Origin: an uncultured Prevotellaceae bacterium
GTDB lineage: Bacteria; Bacteroidota; Bacteroidia; Bacteroidales; Bacteroidaceae
DNA: 64,000 nucleotides
Assembly (NCBI GenBank): GCA_900318685.1
Contig: ONLL01000005.1
Location: 62,001 to 126,000, forward strand
Direction: 5' to 3'
Below, piece by piece: positions 22,770-31,038 of this stretch (position 1 is its first letter; every line of letters starts with the position of its first letter). A program made the position numbers and the translations under genes. The notes below the pieces were generated by a model. The model was given only the letters and a program-made list of their open reading frames with translations. It did no database searches and was not told the origin of the DNA.

Positions 22770-23909
22770 ATGAAAAAGATATTTATAACAATCGTAATGG
22801 CTCTCTTCGCCATGACCACATTTGCCCAGCAGAGCCAACAGTATTTCCGTGTGGAGTTCACCGTGCCCATCACTGGTGACAAGATTCCTGCTGGACAGAG
22901 CAACACCAGTGTCGCCGCAACAATGAAGGACAAGTACACTTACTGCAACCCTGAGCACGATTACCTCGATTTCCAGGCAGGTGGTAACCTCGTCGCACGC
23001 GGGTCAGGCAATGGTGAGTCGGGCAAGGCCAGTCCTATGGGCTTTCGCAGCACTACATCCTATGTTTCAGAGAACTCCTCTTTCTATCTTGATAACCAGC
23101 GTACTGCCCAGTATAATACATCCACCAATCAGGCTGCCATTGAAACCTATCCGTATATGGTGGACAAGATTAAGAAGATATCCGTATATTCCATTCCCGT
23201 GGAGCGCGTATATATGATTGACTCCGTGCCCTTCACAAACTATGTATATCCTGGATACCCCGGCAAGAAGGGTGGCTATCGTGGAACGGTTTTCACCTTC
23301 AATCGCCTGCCGCGAAATGTCGCTGAGCTGAAGACCCTTATGGAGAACAGCGATGGTTCCCGTGTGGAAGCCACCAAGAATCCCCTCTTTGTAGCAGCTG
23401 TGATGTATCTCGTATGCCCTCGTCTGCTAGACTGCAGCCAGGACTGCCGTGACATGATCGACTTCCTCTGTGGTACTCAGTATAAGCAGCTCAACACTTA
23501 CGGCATGTCAAATACTGTATTCCAGGATCTCTGCACGGGCATGTTTGGTAATGTTGACTATGCCGGCTACCAGCAGCATAACTGTCTCTTCCAACATTTC
23601 GCAGGAGCCAAGCCTGGCAATCAGTACAAGCCTAATGGCATTGGTTATGGCTGCGACAATGGCCCCTACAAAGTTCGTGTAGCATGGGATGACACACCCA
23701 TAGAATACTCTGGTCAGATGCGTGCAAACGTTGCCCGTATACTACTGATGGCCAATCCTGACGCTACTACGAAGGATGAATTGGCATTTGATGATCCCAC
23801 GGCTCACCTCGTAAAGGTTCGTGCCACCAATAGCAACGGTTGGTTCATGCTGGATGGCCTGAAGAACTATTTCGTTCGTCAGAAGGATCAGTTTGACGAC
23901 AGCTTCTAA
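22770..23909 (+). CDS. Secreted protein of unknown function, cysteine-containing C-terminal domain
   Basis: A 379-residue protein with a signal peptide (about 1-19, ending TTFAQ). The second half (about 205-375) contains NPLFVAAVMYLVCPRLLDCS, a cysteine-rich stretch (CSQDCRDMIDFLCG), HFAGAKPGNQYKPN and a final NGWFMLDGLKNYFVRQKDQ. This resembles a Bacteroidetes family I remember as DUF6935, whose function is not known; the match is from memory. It follows the sorting-domain protein and ends at a strong terminator, so the two secreted proteins may work together at the cell surface. Confidence 0.7.
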   Translation: MKKIFITIVMALFAMTTFAQQSQQYFRVEFTVPITGDKIPAGQSNTSVAATMKDKYTYCNPEHDYLDFQAGGNLVARGSGNGESGKASPMGFRSTTSYVSENSSFYLDNQRTAQYNTSTNQAAIETYPYMVDKIKKISVYSIPVERVYMIDSVPFTNYVYPGYPGKKGGYRGTVFTFNRLPRNVAELKTLMENSDGSRVEATKNPLFVAAVMYLVCPRLLDCSQDCRDMIDFLCGTQYKQLNTYGMSNTVFQDLCTGMFGNVDYAGYQQHNCLFQHFAGAKPGNQYKPNGIGYGCDNGPYKVRVAWDDTPIEYSGQMRANVARILLMANPDATTKDELAFDDPTAHLVKVRATNSNGWFMLDGLKNYFVRQKDQFDDSF

Positions 23910-23962
23910 ATATCGAATACGTATTTTGAAATAGATAGAATAGATTATTCTTACTAGTCAAA

Positions 23963-24003
23963 AGTGCCACTGAGCCGATAAAGTTCAGTGGCACTGCTTA
24001 TTT
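23963..24003 (+). terminator. Terminator of the secreted-protein unit
   Basis: AGTGCCACTGA (23963-23973) and TCAGTGGCACT (23985-23995) form a perfect 11-bp stem with an 11-base loop, followed by GCTTATTTT. Confidence 0.85.
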
Positions 24004-24136
24004 TAACCTGCTTGTTATTATAAGAAGTAGGGCGGCGATTCAACAGATGTTTGGTGAATGTATGTTAAAATGACGAGTGGTTCTTAAACGAATTCCGACG
24101 GTGAGCATCAAACGATAAACAAATAATATAATTCGG

Positions 24137-27100
24137 ATGCAAAAACTACGATGCTGTTTTGCCATAATTGCGTTCTTGTCGATGTGTCTTTCTGCTACTG
24201 CTCAGCGATCAGTGTCAGGACGCATCATTGACGGAGAGACCGACGAGGCACTTGCAAAAACTACTCTACAACTCTACAGGTTAGTTAATAATGACACCAC
24301 TTTTGTTGGAGGAGCTCTGTCCAACGATCGTGGCGATTTCGCGTTTACCAATGTGTCGAATGGCAATTACCTCTTGAAGATAAGCTATGTGGGCTATAAG
24401 TCGTTGACGAGGAACGTCTCGGTTACTGCTCGCCGTAACGCGTCTCTGGGCAACATCGTCATGGAGTCGATGGAGGTGCAGCTCGACGGTGCCGTCATCA
24501 CGGCGAACATCCCCAAGATGGTGATCAAGGATGATACCGTGGTGTACAACGCCGACGCGTTCCGCGTACCTGAGGGTTCGGTGATTGAGGCATTGGTGGA
24601 AATGCTTCCAGGTGCCAAGATCGACGACGACGGCAAGATCAGCATCAACGGTAAGGACGTCAGGAGATTCAAGCTCGACGGACGTGACTTCATGACGGGC
24701 AACAATGATGCTGTGATGAAGAACCTTCCATCGTACGTTATCGACAAGGTGAAGGCTTACGACGAGAAGAGTGACAACTCGCGGATGACAGGTATTGACG
24801 ACGGTAATGACGACTTCGTGCTGGAGTTTGTCACCAAGCGCAGTGCCCGCCGAGGCCTTCAGGCGAATCCCGACTTAGGATATGGTACCGACAAGCGCTA
24901 TGGCATCCGACTCACGGCCATGAAGCCCTTCGGAGCTGTGCGCTATACCTTCATGGGCAATGCCAACAACGTGAACGACCGTAACTTCTCGGGCCGAGGA
25001 GGTCGTGGGCGCGGCGGCGGCAACGGACAGCGTGAGACCAAGACAGGAGCACTGGATGCCAGCTACGAGAGTCAGCGCAAACCAAACGGTGAGAACCTGA
25101 GGATGAGCGGCCGTGTGACCTGGACACGCAACGATGCCGACAACTGGAACCGGTCGGGATCGGAGAACTTCGTCAATACCCGTGGCGGTGCCTTCTCGAA
25201 CAGCATCAGTCAGAGCTATTCGCGCAACAACAGCTGGACGGGCAACATGAACATCCAGTGGGCGATTGACACGCTGACCAACGTGTCGTTCCGCCCCAAC
25301 GTGAGCATCTCGAGCAACGACAGCCGCTCGTTCTCGAGCAATGCCTCGTTCAATGCCAATCCCTTCGACTATGTGACCGATGCCTTGAGCCAGAGAAGCC
25401 TGGAGTATATGGACGAGCAAGGGCTCATCGTGAACGGACGCCAGGGCAAGTCGTTGGGACACGGCAGCAACAAGAACCTCAGCACACAGATGCAGCTCTA
25501 TCGCCGTTTCGGTAATCGTGGACGCAATATCTCCATCAGCGGAAACATCAACTACAGCGATGGCGACAACAGGAATGCCAACCTCTCGGCAGTTCATCTC
25601 TACCAGCAGCAGGACCGCTTCGGCAATGACTCCACCTACCAGACGAACCGCTTCACACTCTCGGGCAACAACAACTTCAGCTACTCGCTGGGTGCCACCT
25701 ACAGCGAACCGCTCTACACCTTCAAGCCGAAGCCTGAGCCAGAAGACACCACGCAGCAGGCTCGCGGACCGTTTGGCAATAGAAACAGAATGCGCAGCTT
25801 CGGTGCACAGGGCATCTTCCTGCAGCTGAACTACCGCTACAACCATAGCCATCAGAAGAACGATCCCGCCACATACGATTTCCCCGACTTGGGCGAACCC
25901 GCTTTCCTGGATGTACTCAATGAGTATCAGGACTGGACCAGGCTCTTCGGCTATCTGGACAATCCTTACGAGATGTACCTCAGCGACCGTCTGAGCCGTT
26001 ATTCCGAGCGTACTGAGGACGGCCAGAACATCGACCTGCAGTTACGCGTCGTGCGTGACCAGCTGAACATGAACCTCGGTGTGACCGTCCAGCCCCAGCG
26101 CTCACACTATATCCAGCAGTATCTCGGCGTGCCCATCGATACGGTCCGCACGGTGACCAACTACTCGCCTACGCTGAACATGCGCTATCGCTTCAACCAG
26201 CAGACCAACCTGCAGGTGACCCTCCGAGGCAATACCTCGCAGCCCAGCATCACCCAGCTGCTCGACATCTACGACGATACCAATCCGCTTAGCATCTCGA
26301 TGGGTAATCCTGGATTGAAACCCTCCTTCAGCTCCAACCTCGGCGTCAATTTCCAGAAGCAGCGCACACCGACGTTTGTGGAGGACAGCCTCGGATTCCA
26401 GATTCCCAAACAGCAGGCTCACTGGAGCTTCAGTACCAATGCCAACCTGCAGCGCACCAGCAACTCCATCGGTAATGTGGTGACCTATAATGAGACCACT
26501 GGCGGACGCATCTCGCGCCCTGAGAACATCAATGGTAACTGGAGTGTCAACGGAGGTGCTTCGTTCAACATTGGTCTTGACACGCTCAACCGCTGGGATG
26601 TGAGCGGCGGCATGAATGCCAGCTACAACCATCGTATCGGCTATGTGAACCTGAACCGCACGGCCACTCCCGACCGCAATGTGACACATACCTATAACTT
26701 CTCGCCTGATCTGTCACTCAGCTATCGCAATCGCTGGTGGAACTTCTCGCTGAATGCACGTGTCACCTACGCACGCACGGAGAACCGACTGCAGGCTAGC
26801 CGTAACCTCACCACTTGGAACTTCAACTATGGTGGCAATACCCGCATCGACTTGAATCAGCTTCCCGGCCGCCCAAGGAATGCTCCATCGTGGCCCGTCC
26901 TCTCTACCGACTTCCATTGCTATAGCAAGCGCGGATACAGCGATGCTACGCTCAACACCAATGAGCTGATATGGAATGCCCAGCTGAGCTATAGCTTCCT
27001 GCGTGGAAAGACACTCACGGTGATGCTGCAGTGGTATGACATCCTGCATGAGGAGACCAATTTCAGCCGTACCGTCAATGCCAACGGATGGCGCGACCAG

Positions 27101-27349
27101 GAAGTGAACTCCATCACCAGCTATGCGATGCTTCATGTGAGCTATCGTCTGAACCTCTTTGGAGGCCGCAGCAGCGCTCGTCGTGGCGGTTTCGGCGGTG
27201 GCGAAGAGGGTGAAGGTGGCGGACGTGGCCAGCGTGGCGGCGGCGGTGGTCGTCCTGGCGGTGGCGGCGGCTTCGGCGGCGGCGGCTTCGGCGGTGGCGG
27301 CGGCTTCGGCGGTGGCGGCGGCTTCGGAGGCGGTGGTGGTCGCAACTAA
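24137..27349 (+). CDS. TonB-receptor-like outer-membrane beta-barrel protein with Gly-rich tail
   Basis: A 1070-residue protein with a signal peptide (about 1-23, ending LSATAQ). A carboxypeptidase-regulatory-like domain (about 24-110, SVSGRIIDGETDEAL) is followed by a plug-like region (about 120-230). A long outer-membrane beta-barrel region (about 230-1010) resembles the barrel family seen in many Bacteroidetes. The last 45 or so residues are almost pure glycine with Arg and Phe (repeats of GGGGFGG), placed after the last barrel strands. This family lacks a SusD partner and its substrate is unknown; a surface transport or adhesion role is plausible. The stop codon lies at the very edge of a 131-nt inverted repeat. 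Confidence 0.85.
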   Translation: MQKLRCCFAIIAFLSMCLSATAQRSVSGRIIDGETDEALAKTTLQLYRLVNNDTTFVGGALSNDRGDFAFTNVSNGNYLLKISYVGYKSLTRNVSVTARRNASLGNIVMESMEVQLDGAVITANIPKMVIKDDTVVYNADAFRVPEGSVIEALVEMLPGAKIDDDGKISINGKDVRRFKLDGRDFMTGNNDAVMKNLPSYVIDKVKAYDEKSDNSRMTGIDDGNDDFVLEFVTKRSARRGLQANPDLGYGTDKRYGIRLTAMKPFGAVRYTFMGNANNVNDRNFSGRGGRGRGGGNGQRETKTGALDASYESQRKPNGENLRMSGRVTWTRNDADNWNRSGSENFVNTRGGAFSNSISQSYSRNNSWTGNMNIQWAIDTLTNVSFRPNVSISSNDSRSFSSNASFNANPFDYVTDALSQRSLEYMDEQGLIVNGRQGKSLGHGSNKNLSTQMQLYRRFGNRGRNISISGNINYSDGDNRNANLSAVHLYQQQDRFGNDSTYQTNRFTLSGNNNFSYSLGATYSEPLYTFKPKPEPEDTTQQARGPFGNRNRMRSFGAQGIFLQLNYRYNHSHQKNDPATYDFPDLGEPAFLDVLNEYQDWTRLFGYLDNPYEMYLSDRLSRYSERTEDGQNIDLQLRVVRDQLNMNLGVTVQPQRSHYIQQYLGVPIDTVRTVTNYSPTLNMRYRFNQQTNLQVTLRGNTSQPSITQLLDIYDDTNPLSISMGNPGLKPSFSSNLGVNFQKQRTPTFVEDSLGFQIPKQQAHWSFSTNANLQRTSNSIGNVVTYNETTGGRISRPENINGNWSVNGGASFNIGLDTLNRWDVSGGMNASYNHRIGYVNLNRTATPDRNVTHTYNFSPDLSLSYRNRWWNFSLNARVTYARTENRLQASRNLTTWNFNYGGNTRIDLNQLPGRPRNAPSWPVLSTDFHCYSKRGYSDATLNTNELIWNAQLSYSFLRGKTLTVMLQWYDILHEETNFSRTVNANGWRDQEVNSITSYAMLHVSYRLNLFGGRSSARRGGFGGGEEGEGGGRGQRGGGGGRPGGGGGFGGGGFGGGGGFGGGGGFGGGGGRN

Positions 27350-27477
27350 GAGCGCTTTCCCTTCCTCACGTGGTAGCGTATATGCATACCATTCAGGCGA
27401 ATAGTGATACTTGCTATTTCCGATTTGTCCCATTGTCCCATTGTCCCATCCGCAATAAATACTGCGGAAGTCAGCGA
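27347..27477 (+). repeat. Left arm of a 131-nt inverted repeat
   Basis: This arm pairs, without gaps and with roughly nine mismatches, to 29251-29381 in opposite orientation. It begins at the stop codon of the beta-barrel gene. It contains a GTCCCATT tandem and a small hairpin (TCCGCAATAAATACTGCGGA). Confidence 0.92.
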
Positions 27478-28235
27478 CTAGGAGCTCAGGGCGTTGCGGT
27501 TCTGTTTGATGTCGATTGGCATCACGATAGTGTTGCTAGGCATGGTTGTTTTTGTGTGTTGGATTTAAGTGTTAAGGGGTGTTGGTCCCCTGGCGCGTTT
27601 GCAGCGCATCCCGTGGATCTCGCGGTGGCCACTTCGCTTGCCTCCGGTTGCGCACCGTAAGCTGTCCGGTCCGTACCTTTCGCGACGTTGGTACTCGCCT
27701 CGCATGCTTCTGGTGGATCTGCTTGCGCGTGCATCTTTCTCAAATGCTCTGCAAAGGTACGAAAAAATCCTGAGACTACCATGGATTTGCCCACTTTTAG
27801 TGGGCATTTTGCGTCATTTTTTTTAAAAGACAACTTTGACCGCTCGGCTCTGTTGTCTTTCTTTTTAGGCATGGATTCTTGTGTCGCTCTAGTTGCAAGC
27901 GGATCAATTTGGGACAATTGGGACAATGGGACAATGGGACAAATCGCTATTTGCAAGTGCAAAAACAGGGTTTAAAAAATAAACATTTATTAACATTCTA
28001 TATTTTTATATATAATATTATATATATATTATAATATATATATAATATTATCGATTCATTACCCGTATTTTCAATTTGTCCATTTGTCCCATTGTCCCAT
28101 TGTCCCTTCCGCAGTAAAATAGCGTAATTCCGAAGATTTCAGCGCTGATTCGCATTAATCAAGATGTCACAGATATAGGGCAGGTGTTAACATTCGTTAG
28201 CACGGAAAGTCGGCTCATATCTCCTTTCATCGAGC

Positions 28236-28264
28236 CGATGACTGTATGTTTCGTACAGTCATCG
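28236..28264. repeat. Hairpin 1 of array
   Basis: CGATGACTGTA pairs with TACAGTCATCG: an 11-bp perfect stem with a 7-base loop. Confidence 0.75.
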
Positions 28265-28311
28265 ACGCAAATCTGCATCCGCTGACCTTTCATCCATGCA
28301 GGCTTGGAAAC

Positions 28312-28334
28312 CACCGTCGCGAATTGCGACGGTG
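28312..28334. repeat. Hairpin 2 of array
   Basis: CACCGTCGC pairs with GCGACGGTG around the loop GAATT. Confidence 0.75.
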
Positions 28335-28803
28335 CTTGGTCTGACTATGTAAGGGCAAAGGGGTGGGCGATCCGTCTCCCCCTCTATCGGCAAGTAGACG
28401 AGCTGGGAGAACGAATCGTTCTGTCAGGTCAATGCAGAGGAATACGCGGGCCATCTTCATCATTCGAGAAGGCACAGCCCTGATTCAGGGCACTGCTTCG
28501 GATTGCAAGAACGCAAATTTGCGTCCTTGTCGAGGCAGGGCTCGAAAGGCAGTATCGCAAATCGCGACTCCATCAAAGGGCGACTGCCTGAAGGGGGTGT
28601 TTTGAAACCACCTCCTTATCTACGCATCACCTGTTTGCCGTCTCCCATGCTCGCAGAAATGCCTTTCAGCTACATGACGAGACAGGGTAATCTTGCAATT
28701 GCCACGAAGGGAGCATGGGGTGTTTTGAAACCACCTCATCGTCGAGGCGGCGTACTACCTGCCTGCAGTCCCGTTCGCCGAAGCCGATAAGTTTTGTAAT
28801 TTG

Positions 28804-28832
28804 AACCACTCTCCCAAATTGGGAGGGTGGTT
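28804..28832. repeat. Hairpin with split stem in array
   Basis: Outer arms AACCAC / GTGGTT, one mismatch, then inner arms CTCCCAA / TTGGGAG around a single A. The same outer-mismatch-inner design recurs at 29097-29125 and 29174-29200. Confidence 0.75.
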
Positions 28833-28906
28833 TCTGGCCTGATATCGCGATTCGCGATTCCAGCATGGAGCGCATTGGCCGCTTTTCGGCTCATGGCTGA
28901 AAGGGG

Positions 28907-28992
28907 GCCCTGAATCAGGGCGGCCTTCGTGGCAGAGCAGTGCACTGAATCAGTGCAGTGCTTTAGGGTAAAACCAGGGCCCTGAATCAGGG
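28907..28992. repeat. Three adjacent hairpins with AAT loops
   Basis: GCCCTG-AAT-CAGGGC (28907-28921), TGCACTG-AAT-CAGTGCA (28941-28957) and CCCTG-AAT-CAGGG (28980-28992) follow one another within 86 bases. Confidence 0.8.
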
Positions 28993-29250
28993 TGGTGGTT
29001 TATCGGGCGCTACCGTCCTCTCGCTTGCTAAACTGGAGAATGTGGAATGAACGATACTCCTTTCTGCGTATAGAATTGTCCCAAATTTGTAATTTGAACC
29101 TGATACCTGAATTAGGTATGAGGTTTTATCTTCTTCGTCAACGTGCATCTTCATGGCCGCGTCCTGGCGAATCGATGAGTCCGCGTTTCGCGGAGTCATC
29201 AAAACAGGAACGTGCTCGAAAAAACTTTGTCCCAAAAATGTCCCGCGAAA

Positions 29251-29381
29251 TCGCTGACTTCCGCAGTATTTACTGCGGATGGGACAATGGGACAATGGGA
29301 CAAATTGTAAATAGCAAGTATCATTATTCGCCTGAATGGTATGCATATACGCTACCGCGTGAGGAAAGGAAAGTGTCCTTA
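29251..29381 (-). repeat. Right arm of the 131-nt inverted repeat
   Basis: Reverse-complement partner of 27347-27477. It ends 5 bases before the terminator hairpin of the GH57 gene. Confidence 0.92.
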
Positions 29382-29386
29382 ACATA

Positions 29387-29425
29387 AAAAGAGTCAGGAA
29401 ATGCGTTTGCAGTCCTGACTCTTTT
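29387..29425 (-). terminator. Terminator of the GH57 gene (bidirectional in form)
   Basis: AAAAGAGTCAGGA (29387-29399) and TCCTGACTCTTTT (29413-29425) form a perfect 13-bp stem. A-rich and T-rich flanks would let it work in either direction. Confidence 0.9.
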
Positions 29426-29446
29426 GGTGTTCGCAGATGTTCTTAG

Positions 29447-30829
29447 TTACTTCTTAGGAGCAGCCTCTTTCTTGGGAGCGGCCTTCTTCTTTGGAGCAGC
29501 CTTGGGCTTTTCTTCCTTCTTGTCAGCCTTGGCCTCCAGCTTCTCGAGCTTTGCCTTCAGACGCTCAATCTCCTTGTCCTTCATCTCAATCTCGTCGCCC
29601 TGGTTGCGGATGGTGGTGAGCAGCGAGTTCAGCTCCTCGTTCTCAATCTCCAGCGGATAGAGGGCATTGACTCTGTTGATGAAGTCGCCGAGGATGTTCA
29701 TGTAGTTGGTGAAGGCATCGAAGGGCCCGCTGTAGATGCCACGGTCGAGTCCCACGTTCGAGGGCTTGGTGGTCATGAAGCGGAAGTTGTTGCTGGCCTG
29801 CAGATAGTCCCAGTCCTGCATGATGCGAGGATCGTCGGCAATGAGCAGACGGTCGGCCACAGAGTAGAGCTTCTGGAAAGCCTCGCGCTGCATGGCGTTA
29901 CCCAGCCAGCAGCTGACATCGCGCTCCTCGTCGACCCAGCTCAGTGTGTCGGGTACGTCGAGCTGTCCGACGCTCTTCACCTTCGAGCAGATCTCTGTAG
30001 GTGTGGAGAAGGTGATGCCCTTCTCCTTGGCGCAAACGGGCAGAGCCTTGATGAAGTCCAGGATGTTGCTCGACAGCGGCTGTGCGATACCCAGTGCCGA
30101 GAGCTCCATGAAGATGTTGATGATCTGCTCTTCCTCAGGCAGACGGGCAATGCGCTCGATATAGGCATCAGCAAAGAGGGGATAGCCGTCCCACTCGGCA
30201 TTGTTGAAGCGCAGCGAGATGTCGTCCGACAACTCCACGTCACGCAGCAACAGCTTCAGGTTAGGAGCGATGTTGCAGTTGTAGACGTAGTGTGGCGACT
30301 TCCATCCGAGCACGTGCTTGGCACCCTCAGTGAGCATGCCCTTGAAGCCAAGTGCTGCGATCTGTGCACCGATGTCGTCGCTGTAGATGAGCGACGAGTT
30401 GCGTGCCACCTTCGGTGTCTGTCCGAAGTATTCCTTGATCTTGGCCACCTGCTTCTTCATGTCGCGAGCGAAGCTGTCGGGGTTGGCCAGTGATGACAGA
30501 CCGTGGCTGTAGGGCTCGGCGAGGAACTCTACGCAGCCCGTCTCGTTGAGCTGCTGCAGCTTCTCGAGCACCTGCGGAGCATGCATCTCCAGCTGCTCGA
30601 TGCCTGTTCCCGACAGCGAGAATGCCACTTTGAAGTACTTGCCGTTGTCCTTGATCATCTGCTCCAGCGTGTTCAGGGCAGGCATGTAGGAACGCTCGGC
30701 GATGTCGCTGATGCTACGCTCGTTCTCGTAGTCATCATAGTAATAATGGTCGGTACCGATATCGAAGAAACGGTAGCGCTTCAGATGAATGATCTGATGT
30801 ATTTCAAAATATAAGCAAATCGTTTTCAT
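29447..30829 (-). CDS. Glycoside hydrolase family 57 protein (alpha-amylase type)
   Basis: A 460-residue protein. The N-terminal part (about 1-380) reads as a GH57 catalytic domain (ICLYFEIHQIIHLKRY at the start, FLAEPYSHGLSSLANP in the middle). The C-terminus has a heptad-like coiled coil (about 405-440, EIEMKDKEIERLKAKLEKLE) and a Lys/Ala/Pro-rich tail (KAAPKKKAAPKKEAAPKK), which is not part of the enzyme fold. GH57 enzymes cleave or transfer alpha-glucan chains. No signal peptide, so it acts in the cytoplasm. It is downstream of the GT4 synthase, consistent with glycogen metabolism. The tail may bind nucleic acid or the polymer (inference). Confidence 0.87.
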   Translation of the reverse strand: MKTICLYFEIHQIIHLKRYRFFDIGTDHYYYDDYENERSISDIAERSYMPALNTLEQMIKDNGKYFKVAFSLSGTGIEQLEMHAPQVLEKLQQLNETGCVEFLAEPYSHGLSSLANPDSFARDMKKQVAKIKEYFGQTPKVARNSSLIYSDDIGAQIAALGFKGMLTEGAKHVLGWKSPHYVYNCNIAPNLKLLLRDVELSDDISLRFNNAEWDGYPLFADAYIERIARLPEEEQIINIFMELSALGIAQPLSSNILDFIKALPVCAKEKGITFSTPTEICSKVKSVGQLDVPDTLSWVDEERDVSCWLGNAMQREAFQKLYSVADRLLIADDPRIMQDWDYLQASNNFRFMTTKPSNVGLDRGIYSGPFDAFTNYMNILGDFINRVNALYPLEIENEELNSLLTTIRNQGDEIEMKDKEIERLKAKLEKLEAKADKKEEKPKAAPKKKAAPKKEAAPKK

Positions 30830-30835
30830 AACTTT

Positions 30836-31038
30836 TATAAGTGAAGAGTGAAGAATGAAGAGTGAAGAATTTGCTTCCGCTATTCCTGCTACTCTCAGAC
30901 ATACACTCTGCTTTTTTTATTGTTTAACTTTGATTATTAATTATTCTCTCATGAAGACTTCCGGGTGTGCGAGGTCCAAATAGCTGCTCTCATACTGGCG
31001 GCAGCCAATTCTTCACTCTTCACTCTTTATTCTTCACT
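30836..31038. repeat. Inverted pair of 7-nt-period repeats between GH57 and GT4 genes
   Basis: GTGAAGA-type 7-mers at about 30836-30871 are mirrored in reverse orientation at about 31006-31038 (TCTTCAC type). The two could pair in the transcript over about 33 bases around a loop of roughly 135 bases, between the GT4 stop and the GH57 start. Confidence 0.7.

Larger units (their letters stand above)
27478..29250. other. Gene-free block with a dense array of hairpins
   Basis: About 1.8 kb between the inverted-repeat arms without a convincing gene: several overlapping short frames exist, none with a recognisable domain or start signal. It contains an AT-only stretch (about 28000-28050), two further copies of the GTCCC tandem (27911-27952 reversed, 28075-28113 forward), an exact 19-nt direct repeat (28596-28614 and 28719-28737, GGTGTTTTGAAACCACCTC), and at least a dozen short hairpins between 28236 and 29200, many with 3-base loops AAT, ATT or TTT. 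Confidence 0.7.

Noticed and set aside
27522-27962. A 146-codon minus-strand frame in the gene-free block
   Set aside because: No promoter, no domain, low-complexity composition, and other frames over the same bases are equally open.
27900-28120. GTCCC tandems as a CRISPR array
   Set aside because: Units are only 8-9 bases, adjacent and without spacers; orientation alternates; no cas gene is near.
27362-29366. A complete insertion sequence
   Set aside because: Despite long inverted repeats there is no transposase frame inside and no clear target-site duplication.
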